NCBI RefSeq assembly: GCF_001442755.1
Contig: NZ_CP006367.1
Span: 3,100,001-3,164,000 of the forward strand
Direction of reading: 5' to 3'
DNA length: 64,000 nt
DNA from: Aureimonas sp. AU20
Lineage (GTDB): Bacteria; Pseudomonadota; Alphaproteobacteria; Rhizobiales; Rhizobiaceae
A program made the translations under genes and the position numbers. Positions 18,571 through 26,088 of the stretch are shown one piece after another. Below the pieces are notes generated by a model. That model ran no database searches, had not been told where the DNA came from, and saw nothing but the letters and a program-made list of their open reading frames with translations. Position 1 is the stretch's first letter. Each line of letters begins with the position of its first letter.

Positions 18571-19842
18571 TTAGAAGTCGCGCTGGAAGCGGAGGAAACC
18601 GGCCACCTGGTCGGTGTCGCCGATCGGGCCGCCGAAGTCGACGTTCTTGTAGGACACTTCGCCGAGCGTGGCGAAGTTGTTCGTGATCTGGTATCCGACG
18701 TTCGCAACCGCAGCGTAGTAGTCGCCGCGAGAATTGATGAAGGCCGGAGCGCCGTTGACGGCAACCAGGAAGCGCGTGTCGAAGGTCTCGCCGTACTGAC
18801 CGGAGACCGCGATACCGAGCTTGCCGAAAGCCTGAGCGTAGCCCGCACCAGCGGCCCACTCGAGGAAGATCGGCAGCGAGCCCGGGGTCGGGTTCAGGAT
18901 GTTCGGGTTGTTCGGCGAGAAGGAGTTGACCGAACCGAGGCCGGAGATCGACGCGTAGACGGTGGGGTCGAAGGCATAGTGACCTTCGATCTTCAGCTGC
19001 GAGTCAGCCGCGATCAGGTTCTTGAGCAGCACGCCACCCTTCAGAGCGAAGGCGTCGTTGTTGCCGTTCTGCAGGCGGGTCGGGAAGTTGCCCGACAGCG
19101 TAACCGGCGAGAACGACGCGCCGTTGATCTGCTGAGCCGCGAAAGACGAGTAAGCGTTCGCGACGTCTTCAGCGTTGAAGGTCTCGTCGTAGACGGCCGA
19201 GAGGTAAGCACCGCCCCAAGCGCCGGAATAGACCAGCTTGGCATGGACGTCCGGAACAGCGTCGCCGGTCGCGTCGTCTTCGAGGCCGATCGTGGCCGAG
19301 AAGCCGTTGGCGGCGAACGTGTAATTGATCTGGTTGGTGTTGAAGTCGCCGACCACGAGGTCCGTGTCGGTGAGCAGGCCGTCCTCGAGACCGCCGATGC
19401 CCGACGACCACATCGTGTCGCGGTAACCGACCAGCAGGCCGCCGAGCTGGATGTAGGCCTGATCCATCGCGTAGTTCGCGTTGGTGGCGCCCTGGTTGTT
19501 GGTGGCCTGGACGCGGGCGAAAGCGCGCAGCGTGCCGAGCTCGGTCTCTTCGCGGGCGTCGAAGTTCAGACGGGCGCGAACCGAGCTGCCGACCTGGTAG
19601 TCGTCGCCTTCGAGGTTCACGGCCGGGTCACCGGCGACGTTCACCTGGAAGCGGACGTAACCACCGACGCTGAGGCAGGTCTCGGTGCCGGGGATGTAGT
19701 AGAAGCCCTTGCCGTAGACGTCGCAAACGCGGACGTAGTCGACCGGCTCGGGCTCGGCGACGACGACGGCGTCGGCCGCACGAGCGCCGGTGACGGCAAC
19801 GAGGGCTGCAGCGGAGCCGAGAAGAAGACTCTTGATGTTCAT
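18571..19842 (-). CDS. Omp2-type porin, copy 1
   Basis: 423-residue outer-membrane trimeric porin of the Rhizobiales Omp2 family. A signal peptide ends at VTGARA; the mature protein begins with the family's EPVDYVRVCDVYGKGFYYIPG segment and ends in a C-terminal Phe, as outer-membrane beta barrels do. Two Cys (VCDVY, ETCLS) could form the N-terminal disulfide. Start ATG 19842 has GGAGG seven bases upstream. It is nearly identical to the porin at 22,862, on the opposite strand; differences cluster in short stretches such as NAYSSFAAQQINGASFSP that probably form surface loops. The family allows diffusion of small hydrophilic solutes. Confidence 0.92.
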   Translation of the reverse strand: MNIKSLLLGSAAALVAVTGARAADAVVVAEPEPVDYVRVCDVYGKGFYYIPGTETCLSVGGYVRFQVNVAGDPAVNLEGDDYQVGSSVRARLNFDAREETELGTLRAFARVQATNNQGATNANYAMDQAYIQLGGLLVGYRDTMWSSGIGGLEDGLLTDTDLVVGDFNTNQINYTFAANGFSATIGLEDDATGDAVPDVHAKLVYSGAWGGAYLSAVYDETFNAEDVANAYSSFAAQQINGASFSPVTLSGNFPTRLQNGNNDAFALKGGVLLKNLIAADSQLKIEGHYAFDPTVYASISGLGSVNSFSPNNPNILNPTPGSLPIFLEWAAGAGYAQAFGKLGIAVSGQYGETFDTRFLVAVNGAPAFINSRGDYYAAVANVGYQITNNFATLGEVSYKNVDFGGPIGDTDQVAGFLRFQRDF

Positions 19843-20492
19843 GTCCTGACCTCCAGTCAAGTTATGGATAGGGTTGGGCCTTGTATCGAAGGACAGCCTT
19901 CCCTGCCCCATACCCTCAGAAATCCCGGGTCGTCCCCCGCTCTTTCTCGTCTTAGAATATTCACAGTCACGGCATGCGCAATTGCAGAAAGGACACACTG
20001 AGGCTGGGGTGACACGTCTTCGCCAGGCTTGTGGCCGGAGAGACACGCATTGCAGGATGGTAATGGGCCGCCAGAAACGGGCGAAACCGCCTTCGAGCCG
20101 CCGAACCGGATCGTCGGCGCCTCCTCTCAACAGCCTGTTTTCGATGCCGTTTCGCCCGATTCCGATCGCGCGCGATGGCCGTCATCAGGCGATGCAAAGG
20201 CAGCTCGCCTCCTCTCCGCGCCATCGAGACGGGCCGGGCCGAAGCGCCCCGCCATCTCCGCCCGAACGTCAGTCCGAGGTCAGTTTCGAAGCCGGCGGAC
20301 CCTCGCGAGGTCGATCGCGGCACTCGAATCAAGCCGGAGCGTCTGCCTAGAGGCCATTCCCCGGGCATCGGTCAGTCCATCACACGGTGACTTTTCCAAT
20401 CGGGGCGACAGGCTTTAAGACGGAACAAGACACCAAGCCGGCGGGTCGCCCGCGCAACGGTCCCCTCCTTATTAAGAAGAGGCGCATCGCCC
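19843..20492. other. Long upstream region of porin copy 1 and hisC
   Basis: 650 bases between divergent genes without a convincing gene; the open frames present are broken and unlike known proteins. It must contain the porin and aminotransferase promoters. Two short motifs shared with the other porin's upstream region lie at 19955-19983. Confidence 0.5.
19955..19983 (-). promoter_or_regulatory. Shared upstream motif pair of porin copy 1
   Basis: Read on the minus strand, AATTGCGCAT (19983-19974) is followed 11 bases later by GAATATTC (19962-19955), about 113 bases before the porin ATG. The same two motifs in the same order occur upstream of porin copy 2 (22596-22605 and 22640-22647). They may mark a common promoter or regulator site; no known consensus was matched. 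Confidence 0.35.
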
Positions 20493-21584
20493 ATGCCGTT
20501 CACTGCCCGCACCCTGACTCTTCCAGCTAGCGTTCCCTTCGTGGGCCCCGAGGCGCTGGAACGGCGGCTGGGGTTTCACTTCCGGGCGCGGCTCGGCGCC
20601 AATGAAAGCGTGTTCGGCCCCTCCCCGCGCGTCCTGGAGGCCATGGCCGATGCGGCGCGGGATAGCTGGGCCTATGGCGACCCCGAGCATCACGGGTTGC
20701 GGGCGGCACTGGCCGCGCATCACGGTCTGGATCCGAACTGCTTCGTGACGGGCGAAGGAATCGACGGGCTGTTCGGCCTTCTGGCGCAGCTGACGCTCGA
20801 CCCCGGCGACACGGTGGTCACTTCGCTGGGGGCGTATCCCACCTTCAACTATCATGTGAACGGCCATGGCGGCGTTCTGGACTTCGTGCCCTACTGCGAC
20901 GATCGGGAGGATGCGCAAGCGCTGGCCGCCCGCATGGCCGAGGTCCGTCCGAAGCTCGCCTATTTCGCCAATCCGGACAATCCGACCGGGAGCTGGCTGA
21001 AGGCGGAGGCTGTGGAACGGCTGATGGACGCGGTTCCCCAAGGAACGCTTCTGGTGCTGGACGAAGCCTATAGCGACCTGGCCCCGGCCAGCGCGCTGCC
21101 GCCGCTTGAGCCTTTGCGGCCGAACGTCCTACGCTTTCGCACCTTTTCCAAGGCCTATGGCATGGCAGGGGTGCGCGTCGCCTATGCGATCGGCGCGCCG
21201 GAGACCGTGGCGCAGTTCGACAAGGTGCGCAATCATTTCGGCCTGTCGCGCATGGCGCAGGCGGGCGCCGTCGCGGCCCTCGAAGATCAGGCCTATCTTG
21301 AAGAGACAATCGCAAGGATCGAGCGCGCGCGCGATCGCCTTGTCGCGATCGCCGTCGAGGCGGGGCTGCACCCCCTGCCTTCGGCGACGAATTTCGTCGC
21401 GATCGATTGCGGCCAGGACGGCGCCTATGCGCGCCGGGTTCTGGAGGCCATCCTGAGCGAGCGCGTCTTCATCCGCATGCCCGGCGTCGCGCCGCTCGAT
21501 CGGCTGATCCGCGTGACGGTTGGGCGGGACGAGGAGCTCGATCTCTTCGCCCAGGCGCTGCGGATCGCGCTGGAGAAGGCCTGA
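20493..21584 (+). CDS. PLP-dependent aminotransferase, histidinol-phosphate aminotransferase-like
   Basis: 363-residue fold-type I aminotransferase. Lys220 in TFSKAYGMAGVRVAYA forms the Schiff base with pyridoxal phosphate; ANPDNPTGSW and LDEAYSD are the cofactor-contacting motifs, and a C-terminal Arg (RVTVGRDEE) should bind the substrate carboxylate or phosphate. The overall match is to HisC-like proteins, which transfer the amino group of glutamate to imidazole acetol phosphate, but no histidine genes are near and paralogues acting on aromatic amino acids or cobalamin precursors look similar. An AAGAAGAGG ribosome site precedes the ATG. It lies between the two porins. Confidence 0.82.
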   Translation: MPFTARTLTLPASVPFVGPEALERRLGFHFRARLGANESVFGPSPRVLEAMADAARDSWAYGDPEHHGLRAALAAHHGLDPNCFVTGEGIDGLFGLLAQLTLDPGDTVVTSLGAYPTFNYHVNGHGGVLDFVPYCDDREDAQALAARMAEVRPKLAYFANPDNPTGSWLKAEAVERLMDAVPQGTLLVLDEAYSDLAPASALPPLEPLRPNVLRFRTFSKAYGMAGVRVAYAIGAPETVAQFDKVRNHFGLSRMAQAGAVAALEDQAYLEETIARIERARDRLVAIAVEAGLHPLPSATNFVAIDCGQDGAYARRVLEAILSERVFIRMPGVAPLDRLIRVTVGRDEELDLFAQALRIALEKA

Positions 21585-21614
21585 CTCGGAACCCGGAGCG
21601 GCAAAGGCGCGGCG

Positions 21615-21878
21615 TCAGTTGCGGGCGAGCCATTCGCGGGCGAGCCGCTGGGCCCGGGCGACCTGAACCCGCGTCATGCCGCCGGCGAGGTCCTGCCGGT
21701 GGAAGGCGGCGTCTTCCACGCCCATGCGGTCGGCGAGGTTGAAGTACATGTGAGCCGAGACGACCTGCGCGGGGTCGGCCGCCAGACGAAGGCCCATGGC
21801 GAAGAGCGTGTCGCCCAGCGGCATTGCCGTGCCGAGCGCGGTGCCGAAATCTGCGTCCTGAAGTTCGAAACGTGCCAT
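21615..21878 (-). CDS. Sel1-repeat-like small protein
   Basis: 87-residue protein whose central part (VSAHMYFNLADRMGVEDAAFHRQDLA) and end (VARAQRLAREWLARN) match a single Sel1/TPR-like repeat with the usual C-terminal cap seen in Rhizobiales. Such repeats mediate protein contacts; the partner is unknown. Start ATG 21878 follows AAAGGAA; an in-frame start 13 codons upstream would add an unrelated Gln-rich leader. It converges on the aminotransferase with a 30-base gap. Confidence 0.7.
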   Translation of the reverse strand: MARFELQDADFGTALGTAMPLGDTLFAMGLRLAADPAQVVSAHMYFNLADRMGVEDAAFHRQDLAGGMTRVQVARAQRLAREWLARN

Positions 21879-22160
21879 GTCCTGGTTTCCTTTTTGCTGG
21901 CCTTGTCGGCCGATCATGCAAGCAGAATGGCAGCGGCAACTGAACGGGTCTCTAAAAGACTTGGATAATTCGAACTAAAAGCCGTTGCAGGAAATCGAAA
22001 ACCTTAACCGACCGCCAAACCCAAGGAATACGAAGCAGCAGTCGGATCACGTTGCGCATCGTCCCTTCGACGGCGAAGCCTTTCATCTTCCGCTTGCATG
22101 CCGGCGAAAGGTGCATAGCCTGTCCCAAGGCGCGTCAGACGCCGTGTTTGGGAGGATATG

Positions 22161-22511
22161 ATGAAAAAGACCTTGCCGCTGTTGCTGCTTGCAGCGGGCC
22201 TTCTGTTTCCCGCCTTGGCGCAGGCCGACCCGATCGAGGGGCGCTGGAAGATGCCGTCGGGCAACGACGCGACGATCGCCCCCTGCTCGGGCGGCTTTTG
22301 CCTGACCTATGTCAACGGCCCGTTTAAGGGCAAGCAGTTCGGCCGCATGACCCCCTCGGGCACGGGAACCTACGAGGGCACCGTCACCGACTATACGCGC
22401 AACGGCCGCGAGTTCACAGGCAAGGGCAAGCTTTCCGGCGACACGCTCTCGGTTTCCGGCTGCGTGTTGGGCGGGCTGATCTGCCGCTCGCAGGAACTGA
22501 AGCGCGTCTGA
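22161..22511 (+). CDS. DUF2147-like periplasmic protein, copy 1
   Basis: About 116 residues with a signal peptide (LLLLAAGLLFPALAQA) and a small beta-rich domain: GRWKMPSGNDATIAPC, GTYEGTVTDYTRNGREF and a final GCVLGGLICRSQ. Four Cys in the mature part may form two disulfides. This is the DUF2147 pattern, found in periplasmic proteins of unknown function. GGGAGG stands six bases before ATG 22161; an adjacent ATG at 22158 is also possible. A paralogue lies at 24,417, so one copy is on each side of the second porin. Confidence 0.78.
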   Translation: MKKTLPLLLLAAGLLFPALAQADPIEGRWKMPSGNDATIAPCSGGFCLTYVNGPFKGKQFGRMTPSGTGTYEGTVTDYTRNGREFTGKGKLSGDTLSVSGCVLGGLICRSQELKRV

Positions 22512-22861
22512 CGCATCTGGGCTGACCAGCCCAACAGGGCGACCACGGCGGCGGCCCGGCAGTTTTGCGGCCGCCGTCAGGCCCGAATCAGGCAAAATTG
22601 CGCATTGAAGGTTTGATGACAGATCCGCGATCAATAGAAGAATATTCGCGTTGATAATGGTGCCTTAGCTTGTGATGCAAAGCTACAACGCGGGAGGATG
22701 AGCAGCTGTTGCGAAGCTGACTTCCGCCGAAATGACTCTTCTCTGAAGAAACGTTCATGTTAAACGCCTCCCAGAGGGCCTCGCCGCTGCCGCAGGCTTT
22801 CGCCAACGAACCGAACGAGCTCGCTAGAAGCTCGATCCGAATGTTGACTGGAGAAAAGAAC
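22512..22861. other. Upstream region of porin copy 2
   Basis: 350 bases of visibly lower G+C than average without a gene. It holds the promoter and leader of the second porin; the shared motifs AATTGCGCAT and GAATATTC are at 22596-22605 and 22640-22647. Confidence 0.5.
22596..22647 (+). promoter_or_regulatory. Shared upstream motif pair of porin copy 2
   Basis: AATTGCGCAT (22596-22605) and GAATATTC (22640-22647), about 215 bases before the porin ATG, match in sequence and order the pair upstream of porin copy 1, although the spacing is longer (34 against 11 bases). Function is not known. Confidence 0.35.
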
Positions 22862-24133
22862 ATGAACATCAAGAGCCTTCTTCTTGGCTCCGCTGCGGCC
22901 CTCGTGGCAGTCACTGGCGCTCGTGCGGCCGACGCCGTCGTCGTCGCCGAGCCCGAGCCGGTCGACTACGTCCGCGTTTGCGACGTCTACGGCAAGGGCT
23001 TCTACTACATCCCCGGCACCGAGACCTGCCTCAGCATCAACGGCTATGTCCGCTTCCAGGTGAACGTCGCCGGCGACCCGGCTCGCAACCTCGAAGGCGA
23101 CGACTATCAGGTCGGCTCGCGCGTCCGCGCCCGTCTGAACTTCGACGCCCGCGAAGAGACCGAGCTCGGCACGCTGCGCGCTTTCGCCCGCGTCCAGGCC
23201 ACCAACGCCCAGGGCGGCTCCAACGCGAACTACGCGATGGACCAGGCCTACATCCAGCTCGGCGGCCTGCTCATGGGTTACCGCGACTCGCTCTGGACGT
23301 CGGGCGTCGGCGGTCTCGAGGACGGCCTGCTCACCGACACGGACCTCGTGGTCGGCGACTTCAACACAAACCAGATCAACTACACCTTCGCCGCCAACGG
23401 CTTCTCGGCCACGATCGGCCTCGAAGACGACGCGACGGGCGACGTTGTTCCGGACGTCCATGCCAAGCTGGTCTATTCCGGCGCCTGGGGCGGTGCTTAC
23501 CTCTCGGCCGTCTACGACGAGACCTTCAACGCTGAAGACGTCGCGGCTTCCTACGCTTCGTTCTCGAACCAGCGCCTGAACGGCATCAGCGTCGCTCCGG
23601 TGACGCTCGCCGGCGTGATCCCGACCCGTCTGCAGGACGGCAACAACGACGCCTTCGCTCTGAAGGGCGGCGTGCTGCTCAAGAACCTGATCGCGGCTGA
23701 CTCGCAGCTGAAGATCGAAGGTCACTATGCCTTCGACCCCACCGTCTACGCGTCGATCGCCGGTCTCGGCACGGTCAACTCGCTGTCGGCCAACAACCCG
23801 AACATCGTGAACCCGACCCCGGGCGCTCTGCCGATCTACCTCGAGTGGGCCGCTGGTGCGGGTTACGCTCAGAAGTTCGGCAAGTTCGGCGTCGCGGTTT
23901 CCGGTCAGTACGGCGAGACGTTCGACACGCGCTTCATCGCGATCGTGAACAACAGCCCGGCTCTGATCAACCTGCGGGGCGAGTACTGGGCGGCCGTCGC
24001 CAACGTCGGCTACCAGATCACGAACAACTTCGCCACGCTCGGCGAAGTGTCCTACAAGAACGTCGACTTCGGCGGCCCGGTGGGCGAGACCGACCAGTTC
24101 GCCGGCTTCCTGCGCTTCCAGCGCAACTTCTAA
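22862..24133 (+). CDS. Omp2-type porin, copy 2
   Basis: 423-residue outer-membrane porin of exactly the same length as copy 1, with an identical signal peptide and N-terminus except LSINGYV in place of LSVGGYV. Differences are local: LMGYRDSLWTSGVGG against LVGYRDTMWSSGIGG, and AASYASFSNQRLNGISVAP against the corresponding copy 1 loop. The start ATG 22862 follows GGAG; the in-frame ATG at 22757 would destroy the signal peptide. Two hairpins follow the gene. The divergent pair resembles the omp2a/omp2b locus of Brucella, where gene conversion keeps the copies alike and loop changes alter pore properties. Confidence 0.92.
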   Translation: MNIKSLLLGSAAALVAVTGARAADAVVVAEPEPVDYVRVCDVYGKGFYYIPGTETCLSINGYVRFQVNVAGDPARNLEGDDYQVGSRVRARLNFDAREETELGTLRAFARVQATNAQGGSNANYAMDQAYIQLGGLLMGYRDSLWTSGVGGLEDGLLTDTDLVVGDFNTNQINYTFAANGFSATIGLEDDATGDVVPDVHAKLVYSGAWGGAYLSAVYDETFNAEDVAASYASFSNQRLNGISVAPVTLAGVIPTRLQDGNNDAFALKGGVLLKNLIAADSQLKIEGHYAFDPTVYASIAGLGTVNSLSANNPNIVNPTPGALPIYLEWAAGAGYAQKFGKFGVAVSGQYGETFDTRFIAIVNNSPALINLRGEYWAAVANVGYQITNNFATLGEVSYKNVDFGGPVGETDQFAGFLRFQRNF

Positions 24134-24142
24134 TCCAAAGTT

Positions 24143-24170
24143 CCTGCGGGCTCCGGCCCGCAGGTTCTCT
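24143..24170 (+). terminator. Terminator of porin copy 2
   Basis: Perfect 9-bp stem CCTGCGGGC (24143-24151) and GCCCGCAGG (24156-24164) with a four-base loop, followed by TTCTCT, starting ten bases after the stop codon. Confidence 0.75.
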
Positions 24171-24256
24171 CGTCGGTTCGCCGACACATGACCTGCCCTC
24201 CAGCAAGTCAAATCCCGGCTGGCGGCGTTTCGTCCACCCGTCGGCCAATGCATGGG

Positions 24257-24290
24257 GCCGTTCCGCTTCTCGCGGAACGGCTTTTCGCTT
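24257..24290 (+). terminator. Second, isolated terminator downstream of porin copy 2
   Basis: Perfect 10-bp stem GCCGTTCCGC (24257-24266) and GCGGAACGGC (24272-24281), five-base loop, then TTTTCGCTTTT. It lies about 90 bases beyond the porin's own terminator with no gene in between, so it either backs up the first or ends a small RNA beginning in or after the porin 3' end. Confidence 0.7.
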
Positions 24291-24416
24291 TTCTACGGCT
24301 TGTCGCTAGGAGATGTGGCCAAGGGCCGCCCCGTCAGCGTTTGCCTTGTGGACGCAGCGATCTTGAATCCCGGCTGATGGCGCGCATGTGAGACCCCGTT
24401 CGACTCGGGAGTTCCC

Positions 24417-24761
24417 ATGCTGCATCCCCACCTTCTCGCTTCGCTGGCTCTCCTTGCTGGAACCGGCACGGCACTCGCGGAACCCATTCTGGGAACATGG
24501 CGCCTGTCGAACGGCGAGACCGTCACCTATTCCCGCTGCGGATCGAGCTTCTGCTCGCGCGTGGAAACGGGACGCTACAAGGGGAAGTCGGTCGGGCAGA
24601 TGGGCGGGGCGGCGCCGACCTATACCGGCACGGTGATCGACCCGCGCGACGGCAAAAGCTACGAGGGCAGCGCGGAGGTGACGGGTAATCGCCTCGTGCT
24701 GACAGGCTGCGTCGCGCGCATCTTCTGCCGGTCGCAGACCTGGAGCCGGCAGGGCGGCTAA
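24417..24761 (+). CDS. DUF2147-like periplasmic protein, copy 2
   Basis: 114 residues, a diverged paralogue of the gene at 22,161: signal peptide ending at GTALA, then GTWRLSNGETVTYSRC, YTGTVIDPRDGKSYEG and a final GCVARIFCRSQ. The four mature Cys are conserved in position between the two copies, the overall identity is modest. Function is unknown; position in the envelope is inferred from the signal peptide. Its ATG is at 24417 with GGGAG about four bases upstream. Confidence 0.78.
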   Translation: MLHPHLLASLALLAGTGTALAEPILGTWRLSNGETVTYSRCGSSFCSRVETGRYKGKSVGQMGGAAPTYTGTVIDPRDGKSYEGSAEVTGNRLVLTGCVARIFCRSQTWSRQGG

Positions 24762-24926
24762 AGAATTTTCCGGCAAAGCGGACAGGTTTTCCCCGGCGGA
24801 CAATGCTGGAAGAAGATTCACTGAAGCCTGTTCGGCGAATCCGAATCACCGGGCAGGCTCCAAGCGTAAGCAGCGCTGTCTCCGCGCAAGGCGTGGCACG
24901 GTGACGGCAAACCAACCGTTCCCGAA

Positions 24927-24958
24927 AGCTTGAGCCCCGCTTTTACGTGGCTCAAGCT
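24927..24958. terminator. Convergent hairpin between DUF2147-like gene and GST
   Basis: Perfect 10-bp inverted repeat AGCTTGAGCC / GGCTCAAGCT (24927-24936 and 24949-24958), 11 bases beyond the stop of the minus-strand GST gene. There is only a short T run on the minus strand, so it may rather stabilise mRNA 3' ends. Confidence 0.5.
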
Positions 24959-24968
24959 GTTGGATTGC

Positions 24969-25676
24969 TCAGCGGGCCTTTTGGCCGAACAGGACGCTCT
25001 GAGCGTTCTTGTCGGCGGCCAAGTTCAGCTTTTCGCGCTCCGCCTTACCGACGGCCAGGCCCCGTTCCACCGCAGGCCGCGCCTTCATGCGCTCGAACCA
25101 AGCCTTCAGATCGGGAAAGTCCTCGAGCGACTGGCCCTGATTTTCGTGCGGCACGATCCAGCCGATCGAGGCCATGTCGGCGATCGAATAGTCGCCGGCC
25201 AGGAAGTCGCGGCCCGCGAGGCGCTTGTTCATCACGCCGTAAAGCCGGTTCACCTCGTTCGTATAGCGGTCGATGCCGTAGGCGATCTTCTCCGGCGCAT
25301 ATTGGCGGAAGTGATGCGCCTGACCCGCCATGGGCCCGAGCCCGCCGACCTGCCAGAACAGCCATTCCTCGACCGCGACGCGCGCCCGCTCGTCGCTGGG
25401 ATAGAAGCGCCCGAACTTGCGTCCGAGATATTGGAGGATGGCGCCCGATTCGAAGACCGAGATCGGCTCGCCGCCCGGGCCTTCCGGGTCCACGATGGCC
25501 GGCATCCGGTTGTTGGGCGCGATCGCCAGGAACTCCGGCTTGAACTGGTCGCCCGCCCCGATGTTCACGAGCTTCAGCTCGTAGGGCACACCGAGTTCCT
25601 CCAGCATGATCGAGATCTTCCAGCCGTTGGGCGTCGGCCAGTAGTGAAGTTCGATCGGCTTGGTCTGCTGTGTCAT
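24969..25676 (-). CDS. Glutathione S-transferase, Ure2p/YfcG-like
   Basis: 235-residue GST. The N-terminal thioredoxin-like domain reads LHYWPTPNGWKISIMLEELG, where Thr15 and Asn17 replace the classical Tyr/Ser, as in the nu-class YfcG and YghU enzymes that act as glutathione-dependent disulfide reductases. ESGAI is the glutathione gamma-Glu binding motif, and the C-terminal helical domain carries FLAGDYSIADMASIGWI. Start ATG 25676 coincides with the beginning of homology; the frame stays open far upstream but without family character. It probably acts in oxidative stress or thiol maintenance. Confidence 0.9.
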   Translation of the reverse strand: MTQQTKPIELHYWPTPNGWKISIMLEELGVPYELKLVNIGAGDQFKPEFLAIAPNNRMPAIVDPEGPGGEPISVFESGAILQYLGRKFGRFYPSDERARVAVEEWLFWQVGGLGPMAGQAHHFRQYAPEKIAYGIDRYTNEVNRLYGVMNKRLAGRDFLAGDYSIADMASIGWIVPHENQGQSLEDFPDLKAWFERMKARPAVERGLAVGKAEREKLNLAADKNAQSVLFGQKAR

Positions 25677-25853
25677 GACACGAAGGCTCCATGATGGCTT
25701 CGCTTTCAATCTAGGGGGCGCTTTCCCCCGGCAACAGGTCTGCCGGTCCGGCTGTGGCGCGCGGAGATTTTCTGAACGAAAGCTTAACCGCCCGGCCAGT
25801 CCAGGTTCAGCTTCATGAGGCAGACTTCGACACCCGACCCGATGGAGACTTCG

Positions 25854-26012
25854 ATGCCGCTTCGCCTCGCCATCCTCTGCAGCCTCTTCGCGCTGTTTGC
25901 CTTCGGCTTTTCGGAACTGGTGGAGTCGAAGCAGCATGTCCCCGGCATCGGCGTGGCGAGCGCGGGATGCCTCGACCGCGGCGTGGTCTGCCTCAAGCCG
26001 GCGGCGGACTGA
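25854..26012 (+). CDS. Short secreted or membrane peptide, unknown
   Basis: 52 residues with a hydrophobic N-terminus (LRLAILCSLFALFAFGF) that could be a signal peptide or single membrane anchor, and a short tail with two Cys (GCLDRGVVC). GGAG stands six bases before ATG 25854, which supports real translation; a longer in-frame start at 25815 lacks a ribosome site. No family was recognised. It precedes amn by 76 bases on the same strand. Confidence 0.55.
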   Translation: MPLRLAILCSLFALFAFGFSELVESKQHVPGIGVASAGCLDRGVVCLKPAAD

Positions 26013-26088
26013 TCTAGTCCCGGCGGAAGCGGCAGATTTCCCCGGCGCGCCGCATTCCCGCGCGAGGCCGCCTCTTGTATGAGGGGCC

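Noticed and set aside
20493..21584. Firm hisC assignment for the aminotransferase
   Set aside because: Motifs fit HisC-like proteins in general, but there are no histidine genes nearby and close paralogues have other substrates, so no gene symbol is given.
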